The translations under genes were made by a program, and so were the position numbers. Source: Glycomyces luteolus (lineage in GTDB: Bacteria > Actinomycetota > Actinomycetes > Mycobacteriales > Micromonosporaceae). From it: 64,000 nt of DNA. The notes under the pieces are model-generated. The model saw only the letters and a list, made by a program, of their open reading frames with translations. It was not told where the DNA came from and made no database searches. The DNA is taken from the NCBI RefSeq assembly GCF_027622875.1, contig NZ_JAPZVP010000018.1, positions 1 to 64,000 on the forward strand. The letters run 5' to 3'. This document shows, piece by piece, positions 26,763-34,889 of the stretch (position 1 is its first letter; the number at the start of each line of letters is the position of its first letter).

Positions 26763-29288
26763 TTGCGTCTCCTGCCCCCGAGCGGTCGGCTCACCTTGGC
26801 CGGACCGTCAATCAGCATGGCCCGCAACAGGATCGCGAGCCTCATCGCGGTGGCCTTCGCGGTCTTCGGCGGTGCCGCGATGGTCACCGCCGCCGCCGTC
26901 CTCGGCGAGACCGGCGTCAGCTCCCACCTCGTCCCCGACCGCCTCGCAGACGCCGAGATCCTGGTCACCGCCCCGCAGCGCCACCGGGTGGTCGAAGACC
27001 CCGACATCCCCTTCCCTGAGCGGCAGACGCTTCCGGCCGAGCTCGTCGCCGACATCGCGGCGGTGCCGGGCGTCGCGGGCGCGGCCGCCGACCTCACGTT
27101 CACCGCGCGGCTCGACGACATAGGCGCGGTCGAAGACGGTGCGGCCCGTGGCGATGCGATCGAAGGACACAGCTGGGACACCGCTGCGCTCTTCGGCACG
27201 TCGACTCCCGCGCCGGGCACCGGCGAAGTCGTGTTCGACGCCGAGACCGCCGCCGAGGCAGGGCTGGCCGCCGGCGACCTCGTCGCCCTCACCACCGCCC
27301 ACGGCACCGCCGAGTACACCGTCAGCGCCGTCGCCGACACCGCGGGCCAGGGCTTCTACACCGACGCCGCCACCGCGCGCGCCCTGGCCGGACACGGCGA
27401 CGGCGAAGCGGACCTCATCGTGGTCGACGTCGCCGCAGATGCCGCCGTCGAGGCCGTCGCCGCCGACCTGCGGGCCGCCCTGTCCGGCACCGGATTCGAG
27501 GTCGTCACCGGCGACGCGCGCGGCGACGCCGAGACCCTCGCGGGGGGAACCGCCCGCAGCGAACTCATCGAACTCGCCACCGCCCTGGCCGCCACCATCG
27601 TGCTGCTCGTCGGCTTCATCACCGCCGGAGCGATCGGCGTCTCGGTCGCGGGCCAGCGCCGCGACCTCGCGCTCCTGCGCGCCGTCGGCGCCACCCCGCG
27701 CCAGGTGCGGCGGCTCGTCGCCACCCAGGCCAGCATCGTCGCCGCGATCGGCCTCGTCCCCGGCGTCGCCGTCGGATACCTGCTCGCCGAGCGGTTCACG
27801 GCGTTCCTGGCCGGATCCGGGACGATGCCGGAGGGCCTGCCGGTCGCGTTGACGCCGATCAGCGGGCTCATCGCCGCGGCACTCCTGATCCTGACCGTGC
27901 AGATCGCCGCCCGCGCCGCCGCGCTGCGCACCTCCCGACTCCCGGCCACCGCGGCCGTCGCCGAATCCCGGATCGAACCGCGCGAACCCGGCCGCATCCG
28001 CACCGGCATCGGACTCCTGGTCCTCGCCATGGCGATCGCGCAGTCGCTGATGCCGCTCGTCATTCCCGGCGAGGCCGCGTTCGCCTCCGCCGCGACCGCT
28101 ACGCTCACCGCCGTCATCGGCCTCGCGCTGGCCGGACCCGCGCTGGTCAGGACCGTGCTGCGGTTGATGGCACGCAAGTCGGGCACGCGGGTCGACGCAC
28201 CGGGCTGGCTCGCGGCCGGCAACGGCCGCGCCTACGCCCGGCGCACCGCCGGAGCCGTCGCCGTGCTCGCCCTCGCCGTGGGCCTCACGGTCACGCAGGT
28301 GTCCGCCCAGTCCACGTTCAGCCAGACCGCCGCCGCCGAGATCGCGGACGGCGCGAAGGCGGACGCCACCGTCACCGGCGCGATCAGCACCGCAGACCTC
28401 GCCGCGCTCAACCGCGAAAGCGGCGTCGAGGCCGCCGTCGGCGTCATCGAGACCACCGTGCTCCGCACCTACGACATGGCGGGCGACGAAGAGGTCGACC
28501 CGATCCCCGCGCTCGCCTTCAGCCCGGGCATCGACCAGGTCGCCGACCTCGACCTCGAAGACGGCGACCTCGCGGCGCTCACCGGCGACACCGTCGCCCT
28601 CGACGCCGGGACCGCCCGCCTGTGGGGCGCCGAAGTCGGCGACCGCATCGGCCTCGTCCTCGCCGACGGCACCCGCGTGGACGCCGAAGTCGCCGCGACC
28701 TACGGGCGCGGCTTCGGGTTCGGCACCGTGATCCTCGCCGCCGACCTCGTCACCGGCCACGCCGGGCCCCGCTTCTACGACGCCGCACTCGCCACCGGAG
28801 ACGAAGCGGCCGTGGCGGACTGGGCCGCCGACGTCCCCGGCCTCGCGGTCGAGACGGGCGCGACGGTCCCGTCCATCGCGACCGGGATGACCCCGGACCA
28901 GTGGCTCAACGTGATGGTGACGCTCGTGCTCTGCGGCTACGTCATGCTCGGCGCGGCCAATGGCCTGGTCGCCGCCACCGCCCGCAGAAGAGGCGAGTTC
29001 GCGAGCCTGCGCGCCGCCGGCGCGACGCAGCGGCAGGTGCGGGCGATGATGCGCCGCGAGACGCTGTTCCTGTGCGCCTTGGCGATCGGGGCCGGACTCG
29101 CCGTCTCGGTCCTGCCGATGACGCTGCTGAGCCTGGTCTTCCTCGGCGAGCCCTGGCCGCAGGGGCCGCTGTGGGTCATCCCCGCCGTCGTCGCGCTCAC
29201 CGCCCTGGTCGCGAGCGCCGCCATCGCCATCCCGACCCGCAAAGCGCTCAAGATGCCGCTCACCACCCTGGTGGCGGCGGCCGAATAG
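26763..29288 (+). CDS. FtsX-like ABC permease
   Basis: This 841-residue protein has the four-plus-four arrangement of large FtsX permeases: an N-terminal helix near residue 25, a large extracytoplasmic domain (about residues 50-255), a three-helix FtsX block starting ELIELATALAATIVLLVGF, a second extracytoplasmic domain after residue 500, and a final FtsX block ending with IPTRKALKMPL. The RRDLALLRAVGATPRQVRR and RRGEFASLRAAGATQRQVR loops mark the two coupling regions. It starts at TTG 26763. With the two-component system it resembles envelope-stress or peptide-antibiotic detoxification modules. Confidence 0.92.
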   Translation: MRLLPPSGRLTLAGPSISMARNRIASLIAVAFAVFGGAAMVTAAAVLGETGVSSHLVPDRLADAEILVTAPQRHRVVEDPDIPFPERQTLPAELVADIAAVPGVAGAAADLTFTARLDDIGAVEDGAARGDAIEGHSWDTAALFGTSTPAPGTGEVVFDAETAAEAGLAAGDLVALTTAHGTAEYTVSAVADTAGQGFYTDAATARALAGHGDGEADLIVVDVAADAAVEAVAADLRAALSGTGFEVVTGDARGDAETLAGGTARSELIELATALAATIVLLVGFITAGAIGVSVAGQRRDLALLRAVGATPRQVRRLVATQASIVAAIGLVPGVAVGYLLAERFTAFLAGSGTMPEGLPVALTPISGLIAAALLILTVQIAARAAALRTSRLPATAAVAESRIEPREPGRIRTGIGLLVLAMAIAQSLMPLVIPGEAAFASAATATLTAVIGLALAGPALVRTVLRLMARKSGTRVDAPGWLAAGNGRAYARRTAGAVAVLALAVGLTVTQVSAQSTFSQTAAAEIADGAKADATVTGAISTADLAALNRESGVEAAVGVIETTVLRTYDMAGDEEVDPIPALAFSPGIDQVADLDLEDGDLAALTGDTVALDAGTARLWGAEVGDRIGLVLADGTRVDAEVAATYGRGFGFGTVILAADLVTGHAGPRFYDAALATGDEAAVADWAADVPGLAVETGATVPSIATGMTPDQWLNVMVTLVLCGYVMLGAANGLVAATARRRGEFASLRAAGATQRQVRAMMRRETLFLCALAIGAGLAVSVLPMTLLSLVFLGEPWPQGPLWVIPAVVALTALVASAAIAIPTRKALKMPLTTLVAAAE

Positions 29289-29300
29289 CGCGAAACGAAA

Positions 29301-29328
29301 AGGGGGCCACCGGAATCGGTGGCCCCCT
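29301..29328. terminator. Strong bidirectional terminator
   Basis: A perfect 12-bp stem (AGGGGGCCACCG with CGGTGGCCCCCT) and a GAAT loop lies 12 bp after the ABC permease stop and about 50 bp before the end of the converging MFS gene. AAAA precedes it on the plus strand, giving a T-run for the minus-strand transcript. Confidence 0.85.
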
Positions 29329-29377
29329 CTCGGCGACGCCTGCGAGCCGTAGATTCGCTCAGCGCGGGTGTATGGAG

Positions 29378-30826
29378 TTAGGCGGCTTCGACCGCGGTGC
29401 GGCGGCCCAGCAGCGCGGTGGCGCTGGCGAGCAGTCCGACGATCGCGACCACCGTGACCATGTAGAGGCCGGGGCGGTACTGGTCGAGGTTGGTGGCGAC
29501 GCCGCCGGAGATCAGGCCGGTGACGATCGCCAGGACGATCGCGCCGCCGATCTGGCCGGAGGTCTGGACCAGGCCGGAGGCCAGGCCCTGCTCGTCGTCT
29601 GCGATGCCTTCGGTGGCCTGCACCATGACCGCGGAGAAGCCGATGGCGAAACCGAGGCCGAGCAGCAGGAACGAGGGCAGGTAGTCGGCGAAGTAGTTCG
29701 GCTCGGGGTTGCCGCCGCGCAGGATGAACCACAGGTAGCCGAGGACGAACGAGGCCAGCGCGACGATGATCATCGACTTGGTGCCGTAGCGGTCGATGAA
29801 CTTGCCGGCGCTCGGCGAGAGGATGGCGACGATGATTCCGGCCGGGGCCAGGGCGAGCGCCATCTGGATCGGCTCCCACTCGAGCGTGTTCTGCAGGTAC
29901 AGGGACACGATCGTCTGGAAGCTGATGTAGGAGCCGAAGATCGCCAGCGCGGCCAGGTTGGCCCGCACGATCGACTTGACCTTGAAGATGCTCAGGCGGA
30001 CCAGCGGGTGGGCCACCTTGTTCTCGATGACGAAGAACGCGCCGAGCAGGAGGACCGCGGCGATCGTGGTGGCGGTGACGAGCGGCGTGAACCCGGTCTC
30101 GGGGGCGGTGACGATCGTGTAGACGGCGGCGAGCATGCCGCCGGTGAGCGTCACGGTGCCGGCGTAGTCGATCGAGCCGCGTTCGCGGTCGGTGGTCTTG
30201 GGGACCACGAAGAAGGCGGCGATGACGACGCCCGCGACGACCACGGTGGGCACGTAGAAGGTCAGTCGCCAGTCGACGCTGGTGAGCAGGCCGGAGGCGA
30301 TGAGGCCCGAGGCGTAGCCGGTGGCGCCGAAGACGGTGAAGATCGACAGCGCCTTGTTGCGGTCGTGGCCTTCCTTGAACGTGGTGGTGATGATCGAGAG
30401 CGCGGCCGGGGCGGTGAACGCGGCGGCGACGCCCTTGACGATGCGCGAGGCGATGAGCAGGCCCTCGTTGTCGACGAGGCCGCCGACGAGCGAGGCGATG
30501 CCGAAGACGACGAGCGCGGTCAGGAAGACCTGGCGGCGGCCGAGCAGGTCGGCCATGCGTCCGCCCAGGAGGAGCAGGCCGCCGTAGCCGAGGATGTAGC
30601 CGTTGACGATCCACTGCAGCGAGCTGGTCTCGAGGCCGAGTTCGGTGCCGATGGACGGGAGCGCGACGCCGACCATGGAGACGTCGAGCGCGTCGAGGAA
30701 CATCGCGAGGCCGGCGACGAACAGGACGGCCCAGAGCTTTGGTCCCCATCTGCTCGGGGAATGTGATTCGGGATCGGGGGTGTCGGGGAGTTCGTTGGTG
30801 CGGGGTTGGTTCTCGGTGATCGTCAT
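29378..30826 (-). CDS. MFS drug exporter (DHA2, 14-helix type)
   Basis: This 482-residue transporter begins with a polar 35-residue tail, then LWAVLFVAGLAMFLDALDVS and VGVALPSIG, the motif-D1-like stretch of DHA2 exporters. Motif A is GGRMADLLGRRQVFL. Its size suits 14 membrane helices. Relatives export quinolones, tetracenomycin and other drugs by proton antiport. The ATG at 30826 is preferred over an in-frame start 13 codons upstream because a promoter fits directly before it. A MarR-family gene is divergent. Confidence 0.9.
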   Translation of the reverse strand: MTITENQPRTNELPDTPDPESHSPSRWGPKLWAVLFVAGLAMFLDALDVSMVGVALPSIGTELGLETSSLQWIVNGYILGYGGLLLLGGRMADLLGRRQVFLTALVVFGIASLVGGLVDNEGLLIASRIVKGVAAAFTAPAALSIITTTFKEGHDRNKALSIFTVFGATGYASGLIASGLLTSVDWRLTFYVPTVVVAGVVIAAFFVVPKTTDRERGSIDYAGTVTLTGGMLAAVYTIVTAPETGFTPLVTATTIAAVLLLGAFFVIENKVAHPLVRLSIFKVKSIVRANLAALAIFGSYISFQTIVSLYLQNTLEWEPIQMALALAPAGIIVAILSPSAGKFIDRYGTKSMIIVALASFVLGYLWFILRGGNPEPNYFADYLPSFLLLGLGFAIGFSAVMVQATEGIADDEQGLASGLVQTSGQIGGAIVLAIVTGLISGGVATNLDQYRPGLYMVTVVAIVGLLASATALLGRRTAVEAA

Positions 30827-30833
30827 GCCGAGA

Positions 30834-30871
30834 AACTTACATGCACGCGCATTGGATGTCAACACATCTAA
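30834..30871 (-). promoter_or_regulatory. Leaderless-type promoter and MarR operator of the MFS gene
   Basis: On the minus strand TTGACA (30857-30862), a 17-bp spacer and TAAGTT (30834-30839) place the transcript start at or within two bases of the ATG at 30826. The inverted repeat TTGGATGT-CAAC-ACATCTAA (30852-30871; 7 of 8 arm positions match) covers the -35 box and is a likely MarR operator. Confidence 0.6.
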
Positions 30872-30875
30872 TGAG

Positions 30876-30905
30876 TGGACATTAAATGTCTTGACATGGT
30901 AATCT
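30876..30905 (+). promoter_or_regulatory. Leaderless-type promoter and MarR operator of the marR gene
   Basis: TGGACA (30876-30881), an 18-bp spacer and TAATCT (30900-30905) place the transcript start near the ATG at 30913, which has no Shine-Dalgarno. Overlapping palindromes GACAT-TAA-ATGTC (30878-30890) and ATGTC-TT-GACAT (30886-30897) cover the promoter and suggest autorepression. Confidence 0.55.
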
Positions 30906-30912
30906 CCTGGTC

Positions 30913-31338
30913 ATGGAGGCTGGATCAGACGTAGACGTATGCGCCAAGTGGTCTGAAACACTGCGCGTGTACCACAACACATCGTGCGAGCTCGAGAACG
31001 AGCTGCAGTCCCGGCACGACCTGGGGCTCAGCGAGTTCGAGGTGCTCCTGATCCTGGGTCGCACCTGCGGCGACCAGGCCGAGGGCAAGGCGAAGATGAA
31101 GGACATCGAGGCCGAGATGTACCTCAGCCAGAGCGCCCTCTCCCGCACCGTCACCCGCCTCGAGAAGGCCGGGCTCGTGACCCGCGCCGCCTGCGACTTC
31201 GACCGCCGCGCCAACTTCCTCATGCTCACCCCCTCGGGCCGCGAGCGCTTCGAGGCCGCGAAGCCCACCCACCGGGCCGTCCTCGTCAAGCACCTCACCG
31301 TGCCGGGCGACTCCCAACGCGCCGAGGCCTGCTCCTAG
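30913..31338 (+). CDS. MarR-family transcriptional regulator
   Basis: This 141-residue protein has the MarR winged helix: LGLSEFEVLLILGR, then MYLSQSALSRTVTRLEKAGLV as recognition helix and ACDFDRRANFLMLTPSGRERFE as the wing. It probably represses the divergent MFS exporter and itself and is released by a ligand exported by that pump. Paired palindromes between the two genes support this. The start ATG at 30913 lacks a ribosome site, consistent with a leaderless message. Confidence 0.92.
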   Translation: MEAGSDVDVCAKWSETLRVYHNTSCELENELQSRHDLGLSEFEVLLILGRTCGDQAEGKAKMKDIEAEMYLSQSALSRTVTRLEKAGLVTRAACDFDRRANFLMLTPSGRERFEAAKPTHRAVLVKHLTVPGDSQRAEACS

Positions 31339-31464
31339 CGCAGTACCGCTGGGCGCGTGGCGTTCCCGCTACGGACTGGACGGCTTTCCCCGGCCCCCGG
31401 CCTCGGTCGGTATGGTGAAGGCGAGAGCAGTCACAACCGATCCGGCCCGTGGAGCGTGGATGCA

Positions 31465-32484
31465 ATGACTCCCCCAGAGAACGAACGACCCGACGACGAG
31501 GACGGCGGCACCTTCAAGCTGAAGCCCGGCGCCGCAGGCGGCGCCCCGGCGCCCGCCCCGTCCGGCGATGAGTCCGGCCTCGACCGCACGATGAAGATCC
31601 AGCGCCAGGGCGGCGCCCCGGCGGGTGCGTCGACCCCGCCTCCGCCGCCTTCACCGCTCGGCAACCCGACCGGACCTGCGGATCCGAACGTCGCCTCTTT
31701 CGCGGAGACCACCGTCATGCCGCAGCAGGGCGGCTCGCAGACCGGCTTCCAGCCGGCCTCGCAGCCCCCGCAGTCCAACCCGCTCGGCAGCGGCCCGATC
31801 CCGCAGCCGTCCCAGCAGCAGCCCTACGGCCAGCAGCCGCAGCCCTTCCCGGGCCCGCCGCCGCAGCAGCCGGGCGGCTACCCGCAGGTCCAGCCCGGCG
31901 TCCCCGCCGGCGAAGCGCCCACGGGCATCAAGCACATCGGCCTCATGGCGATGGCGGGCGCGGGCGTCGGCCTCGTCTTCAGCATCATCAGCTTGGCCAC
32001 CTACGGCGTCTTCGCGATGGGCGGGCTCGTCATCAGCGTGCTCGTGGCGGCCGCGTTCGGCTGGTACGGCTGGGCGCTGCCGAAGGGGAAGATCACCTCC
32101 GGCGGGCTGCGCCTGACCGGCGTCATCCTCATGATGATCGGCGCCGGCGGCTCGCTCATCGCCGCCCTCGGCTCCTTCCTCTTCCCGGTCATGCTGATCA
32201 TGTACCTGATCAACGCCGGCATCTACGGCTACGCCAGCTTCCTGTACCTCACGAAGCAGGAGGTCAAGGACTACATCAAGGGCGCCCCGGCGATGGCCGG
32301 CGGCTATCCGCCCGCCGGGTACCCGCAGCAGCCCCAGCAGCAGTACGGGCAGCAGCCGCCGCCTCCCGGCTACGGCCAGCCCGGCCCGCAGCAGCCCCAG
32401 CAGCAGCCGGGTGCGTACCCGCCGCCGCCTCCGGGCTACCCGCAGCAGGGCCAGCAGCCTCCGCAGAGCCCCTACGGCGGTTAG
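31465..32484 (+). CDS. Pro/Gln-rich membrane protein
   Basis: This 339-residue protein has an acidic N-terminus (PPENERPDDEDGG), a long Pro/Gln/Gly-rich region to about residue 155, a hydrophobic core of four segments (about residues 160-270, including AGAGVGLVFSIISLATYGVF) and a second Pro/Gln/Tyr-rich tail ending SPYGG. The core resembles DUF4064-like four-helix domains. In Mycobacterium tuberculosis a comparable Pro-rich membrane protein (Rv0954) lies between sucD and perM, so it may belong to this neighbourhood. ATG 31465 follows GGAG; a GTG nine bases upstream is possible. Function unknown. Confidence 0.75.
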   Translation: MTPPENERPDDEDGGTFKLKPGAAGGAPAPAPSGDESGLDRTMKIQRQGGAPAGASTPPPPPSPLGNPTGPADPNVASFAETTVMPQQGGSQTGFQPASQPPQSNPLGSGPIPQPSQQQPYGQQPQPFPGPPPQQPGGYPQVQPGVPAGEAPTGIKHIGLMAMAGAGVGLVFSIISLATYGVFAMGGLVISVLVAAAFGWYGWALPKGKITSGGLRLTGVILMMIGAGGSLIAALGSFLFPVMLIMYLINAGIYGYASFLYLTKQEVKDYIKGAPAMAGGYPPAGYPQQPQQQYGQQPPPPGYGQPGPQQPQQQPGAYPPPPPGYPQQGQQPPQSPYGG

Positions 32485-32530
32485 CCCTTCCGCCTCACAC
32501 CGGACGCGACTAAGCTCACTCGTAAGCAAC

Positions 32531-32592
32531 GGCCGCGGCACGCACGGTACGCCAAGAGCGCCGTAGGTGCCGCGGCCTCCTGTACGAGGAGG
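32531..32592 (+). promoter_or_regulatory. Two-hairpin leader covering the ribosome site of the B12-binding gene
   Basis: A perfect 11-bp stem (GGCCGCGGCAC, 32531-32541, with GTGCCGCGGCC, 32567-32577) is followed by CCTCCT (32576-32581), GTACG and AGGAGG (32587-32592). AGGAGG is the Shine-Dalgarno sequence seven bases before the ATG, so the second hairpin hides it. The two stems share bases 32576-32577 and compete at that point, so opening one could favour the other. Translational control is inferred. Confidence 0.6.
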
Positions 32593-32599
32593 TACATCT

Positions 32600-33046
32600 A
32601 TGTCCGCTACCGGCACACCGATCAGGGTGGTCGTCGCGAAGGTCGGGCTCGACGGGCACGACCGGGGCGCGAAGGTCGTGGCGCGGGCGCTGCGCGACGC
32701 GGGCATGGAGGTCGTCTACACCGGCCTGCACAACTCCCCCGAGCAGGTCGTCGCGACCGCGCTCGCGGAGGACGCCGATGCGATCGGCCTGAGCATTCTC
32801 TCCGGCGCGCATATGACGCTGTTCCCGCGAGTGCTGCGACTACTCGATGAGGCGAACGCGCGCGACATCATCGTCTTCGGCGGCGGCATCATTCCCGAGG
32901 AGGACGCGGCGCAACTGCGCGAAGCCGGAGTGGCCGCGATATTCGGTCCCGGCGCCTCGACGCAGGTGATCGCCGAATGGGTGCGCGAGCATGTCCCATC
33001 GTCCGGAGTCGCCTCACCCGATCAGGGCCGTCCCGCAGCCGTATGA
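32600..33046 (+). CDS. Cobalamin-binding domain protein (small mutase subunit type)
   Basis: This 148-residue protein is a single B12-binding Rossmann domain with the DxHxxG motif ([14 protein letters not shown], cobalamin ligand His near residue 20), the SxL motif (GLSILSGAH) and the GG motif ([11 protein letters not shown]). That is the full signature of methylmalonyl-CoA or isobutyryl-CoA mutase small subunits (MutB C-terminus, IcmB). No large subunit is in the window. In Streptomyces an icmB-like gene lies in the same region as sucCD, so the location is conserved. Ribosome site AGGAGG is strong but can be masked by a hairpin. Confidence 0.9.
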   Translation: MSATGTPIRVVVAKVGLDGHDRGAKVVARALRDAGMEVVYTGLHNSPEQVVATALAEDADAIGLSILSGAHMTLFPRVLRLLDEANARDIIVFGGGIIPEEDAAQLREAGVAAIFGPGASTQVIAEWVREHVPSSGVASPDQGRPAAV

Positions 33047-33205
33047 CGGCTCCCACCTGCGGAAACGTCTCGGCCAAAAAATTTTCTGAGAAGACCGTAA
33101 CCGGCCGCGAGCGCCCTCGTTTCTAATAGTGTCGGACGCAGTGGAATACAGCGGAAGACGCATCGGCAGCGGGCCGAGAGGCCGCTAATGAGGCCGCCGC
33201 GCGGT

Positions 33206-33225
33206 ACCGGAAGTTCACTTCCGGT
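33206..33225. repeat. 20-bp perfect palindrome
   Basis: ACCGGAAGT and ACTTCCGGT are exact inverted arms around a 2-bp TC centre. It lies 50 bp upstream of the three-hairpin element. The small centre suits a dimeric regulator site better than an RNA loop. Confidence 0.55.
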
Positions 33226-33274
33226 CGGGTTCGCGGCAATATCGCACGGTTCATAGAGCTGTGCCACAAACTGC

Positions 33275-33394
33275 CGATGCCCTGTCGATTGAGGGGTGGC
33301 GATAGGGCATCGTGCCTAAGGGAGTCAAGCCTTTGAGGGGTGGGCTTGATTCCCGCTAAGGGGACCGGACGCCTGAGGGGTGCGTCCGGTCCCC
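33275..33394 (+). ncRNA. Candidate structured RNA: three tandem hairpins with the shared loop UGAGGGGU
   Basis: Three 13-bp hairpins follow each other. Stem 1 is 33275-33287 with 33300-33312 (one G-U). Stem 2 is 33320-33332 with 33342-33354 (two G-U pairs). Stem 3 is 33360-33372 with 33382-33394 (perfect). The stem sequences differ almost completely, yet each loop contains TGAGGGGT, starting at 33290, 33334 and 33374. Conserved loops on divergent but paired stems indicate selection for RNA structure and for the loop. The strand is not proven; on the opposite strand the loops read ACCCCTCA. Neither a T-tract nor a known riboswitch core was seen. It lies about 310 bp before sucC. Confidence 0.65.
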
Positions 33395-33706
33395 GCCTCT
33401 ATGCCCCCTGAATCCCGCGACACGCCCGTGCTCGAAACCGCACCCCCGCGGCACCATCGAACCGGGGGCGATCGCGAACCGGCACACCCGACCTCGGGGC
33501 GGGGCCGCTCCGTTCCCGCGGAGCGCACGATTCGTCGCTTCTGTCGTGCGAACTTCGATCTCGTCACACCGGTCGCCCGTGGCAAGCTTCGCCCACTCGC
33601 TAAGGGTTACCCTGCGAGAACGGGCACCTGTACCCGAACCCCGCCCACCGGCGGGGAGGCCAGGCCGTCCGGTCAAAGAAGACTAGCTAGTGGAGCGGAC
33701 TCTACA

Positions 33707-34885
33707 GTGGATCTGTACGAATACCAGGGCCGCGCACTGTTCGCCCGGCACAACGTGCCGGTACTGGACGGCGGCGTCGCCACCACCACGCAGGAGGCCG
33801 TGGAGCTCGCTGAGCGCCTCGGTGACCGGGTGGTCGTCAAAGCACAGGTGAAGGTCGGCGGCCGAGGCAAGGCGGGCGGCGTCAAACTCGCCGACAACGT
33901 CGACGAGGTCAAGACCCACGCCACCAACATCCTCGGCATGGACATCAAGGGCCACACCGTCGAGAAGGTCATGCTCACCGTGACCGCCGACATCGACGAG
34001 GAGTACTACTTCTCCTACCTGCTCGACCGGGCGAACCGCACCTTCCTGTGCATCGCCTCGACCGCGGGCGGCATGGAGATCGAAGAGGTCGCGCACACCG
34101 CGCCCGAGAAGGTCGTGAAACTCCCGATCGACGCCGGCGTCGGCGTCACCCCGGAGATCGCGGACGACATCGTCACCAAGGCCGGGTTCCCCGAGGACCT
34201 GCGCGACCAGCTCGTCGACGTGTTCGTCAAGCTGTGGGGCGCGTTCGTGTCCGAGGACGCGACGCTCGTCGAGGTCAACCCGCTCGTGCGCACGCCCGAG
34301 GGCAAGGTCCTCGCGCTCGACGCGAAGGTCACCCTGGACGAGAACGCGGACTTCCGCCACCCCGAGAACGCCGAGTTCGAGGACAAGTCGGCCGTGGACC
34401 CGCTCGAGCAGCGCGCCAAGGACTCCGGCCTGAACTACGTGAAGCTCGACGGCTCCGTCGGCATCATCGGCAACGGCGCCGGGCTCGTCATGTCCACCCT
34501 CGACGTCGTGTCGTACGCCGGGGAGAACCACGGCGGCGTCAAGCCCGCGAACTTCCTCGACATCGGCGGCGGCGCCTCTGCCGCCGTGATGGCGAACGGC
34601 CTCGAAGTGGTCCTCTCGGACCCGCAGGTCAAGAGCGTGTTCGTGAACATCTTCGGCGGCATCACCGCCTGCGACGAGGTCGCCAACGGCATCCTCGGCG
34701 CCCTCAAGACGCTCGCCGACCGCGGCGAGGACGTCACCAAGCCGCTCGTCGCCCGCATCGACGGCAACAACGCCGAGGCCGGCCGCCAGATCCTGGCCGA
34801 CGCGAACCACCCGCTCATCACCGTGGTCGAGACCATGGACGCCGCGGCCGACAAGGCCGCCGAGCTCGCAAACAAGGGGGCCTAG
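33707..34885 (+). CDS. sucC: Succinyl-CoA synthetase beta subunit (ADP/GDP-forming)
   Basis: This 392-residue subunit forms, with SucD, the TCA-cycle enzyme that makes succinate and ATP or GTP from succinyl-CoA. It begins with the ATP-grasp lead [18 protein letters not shown]; the nucleotide-binding stretch [20 protein letters not shown] is near residue 40. [18 protein letters not shown] and [16 protein letters not shown] form the C-terminal CoA-ligase part. The GTG at 33707 gives the normal N-terminus; upstream in-frame sequence is not related to SucC. The sucD start follows four bases after its stop. Confidence 0.96.
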   Translation: MDLYEYQGRALFARHNVPVLDGGVATTTQEAVELAERLGDRVVVKAQVKVGGRGKAGGVKLADNVDEVKTHATNILGMDIKGHTVEKVMLTVTADIDEEYYFSYLLDRANRTFLCIASTAGGMEIEEVAHTAPEKVVKLPIDAGVGVTPEIADDIVTKAGFPEDLRDQLVDVFVKLWGAFVSEDATLVEVNPLVRTPEGKVLALDAKVTLDENADFRHPENAEFEDKSAVDPLEQRAKDSGLNYVKLDGSVGIIGNGAGLVMSTLDVVSYAGENHGGVKPANFLDIGGGASAAVMANGLEVVLSDPQVKSVFVNIFGGITACDEVANGILGALKTLADRGEDVTKPLVARIDGNNAEAGRQILADANHPLITVVETMDAAADKAAELANKGA

Positions 34886-34889
34886 TCCA

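Larger units (their letters stand above)
33047..33706. other. 660-bp intergenic region before sucC
   Basis: I find no credible protein gene here. It contains an A/T-rich stretch near 33075-33090, a 20-bp palindrome (33206-33225), the three-hairpin element (33275-33394), and then about 310 bp with no feature I can name before the sucC GTG. The length alone suggests a long sucC leader or a separate small RNA gene. Confidence 0.7.

Noticed and set aside
26808-30749. 1313-residue minus-strand open frame
   Set aside because: It is antisense to the FtsX permease and in a shifted frame of the MFS gene, with Arg/Gly/Asp-rich composition and no domain; a GC-bias artefact.
32531-32599. Cobalamin riboswitch before the B12-binding gene
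   Set aside because: The leader is too short and lacks the B12-box core; only two simple hairpins are present.
33275-33394. Reading the three hairpins as ordinary tandem terminators
   Set aside because: None has a T-tract, they lie more than 220 bp after the nearest upstream stop codon, and terminators would not be expected to share an 8-nt loop. Still possible, so kept as an alternative.
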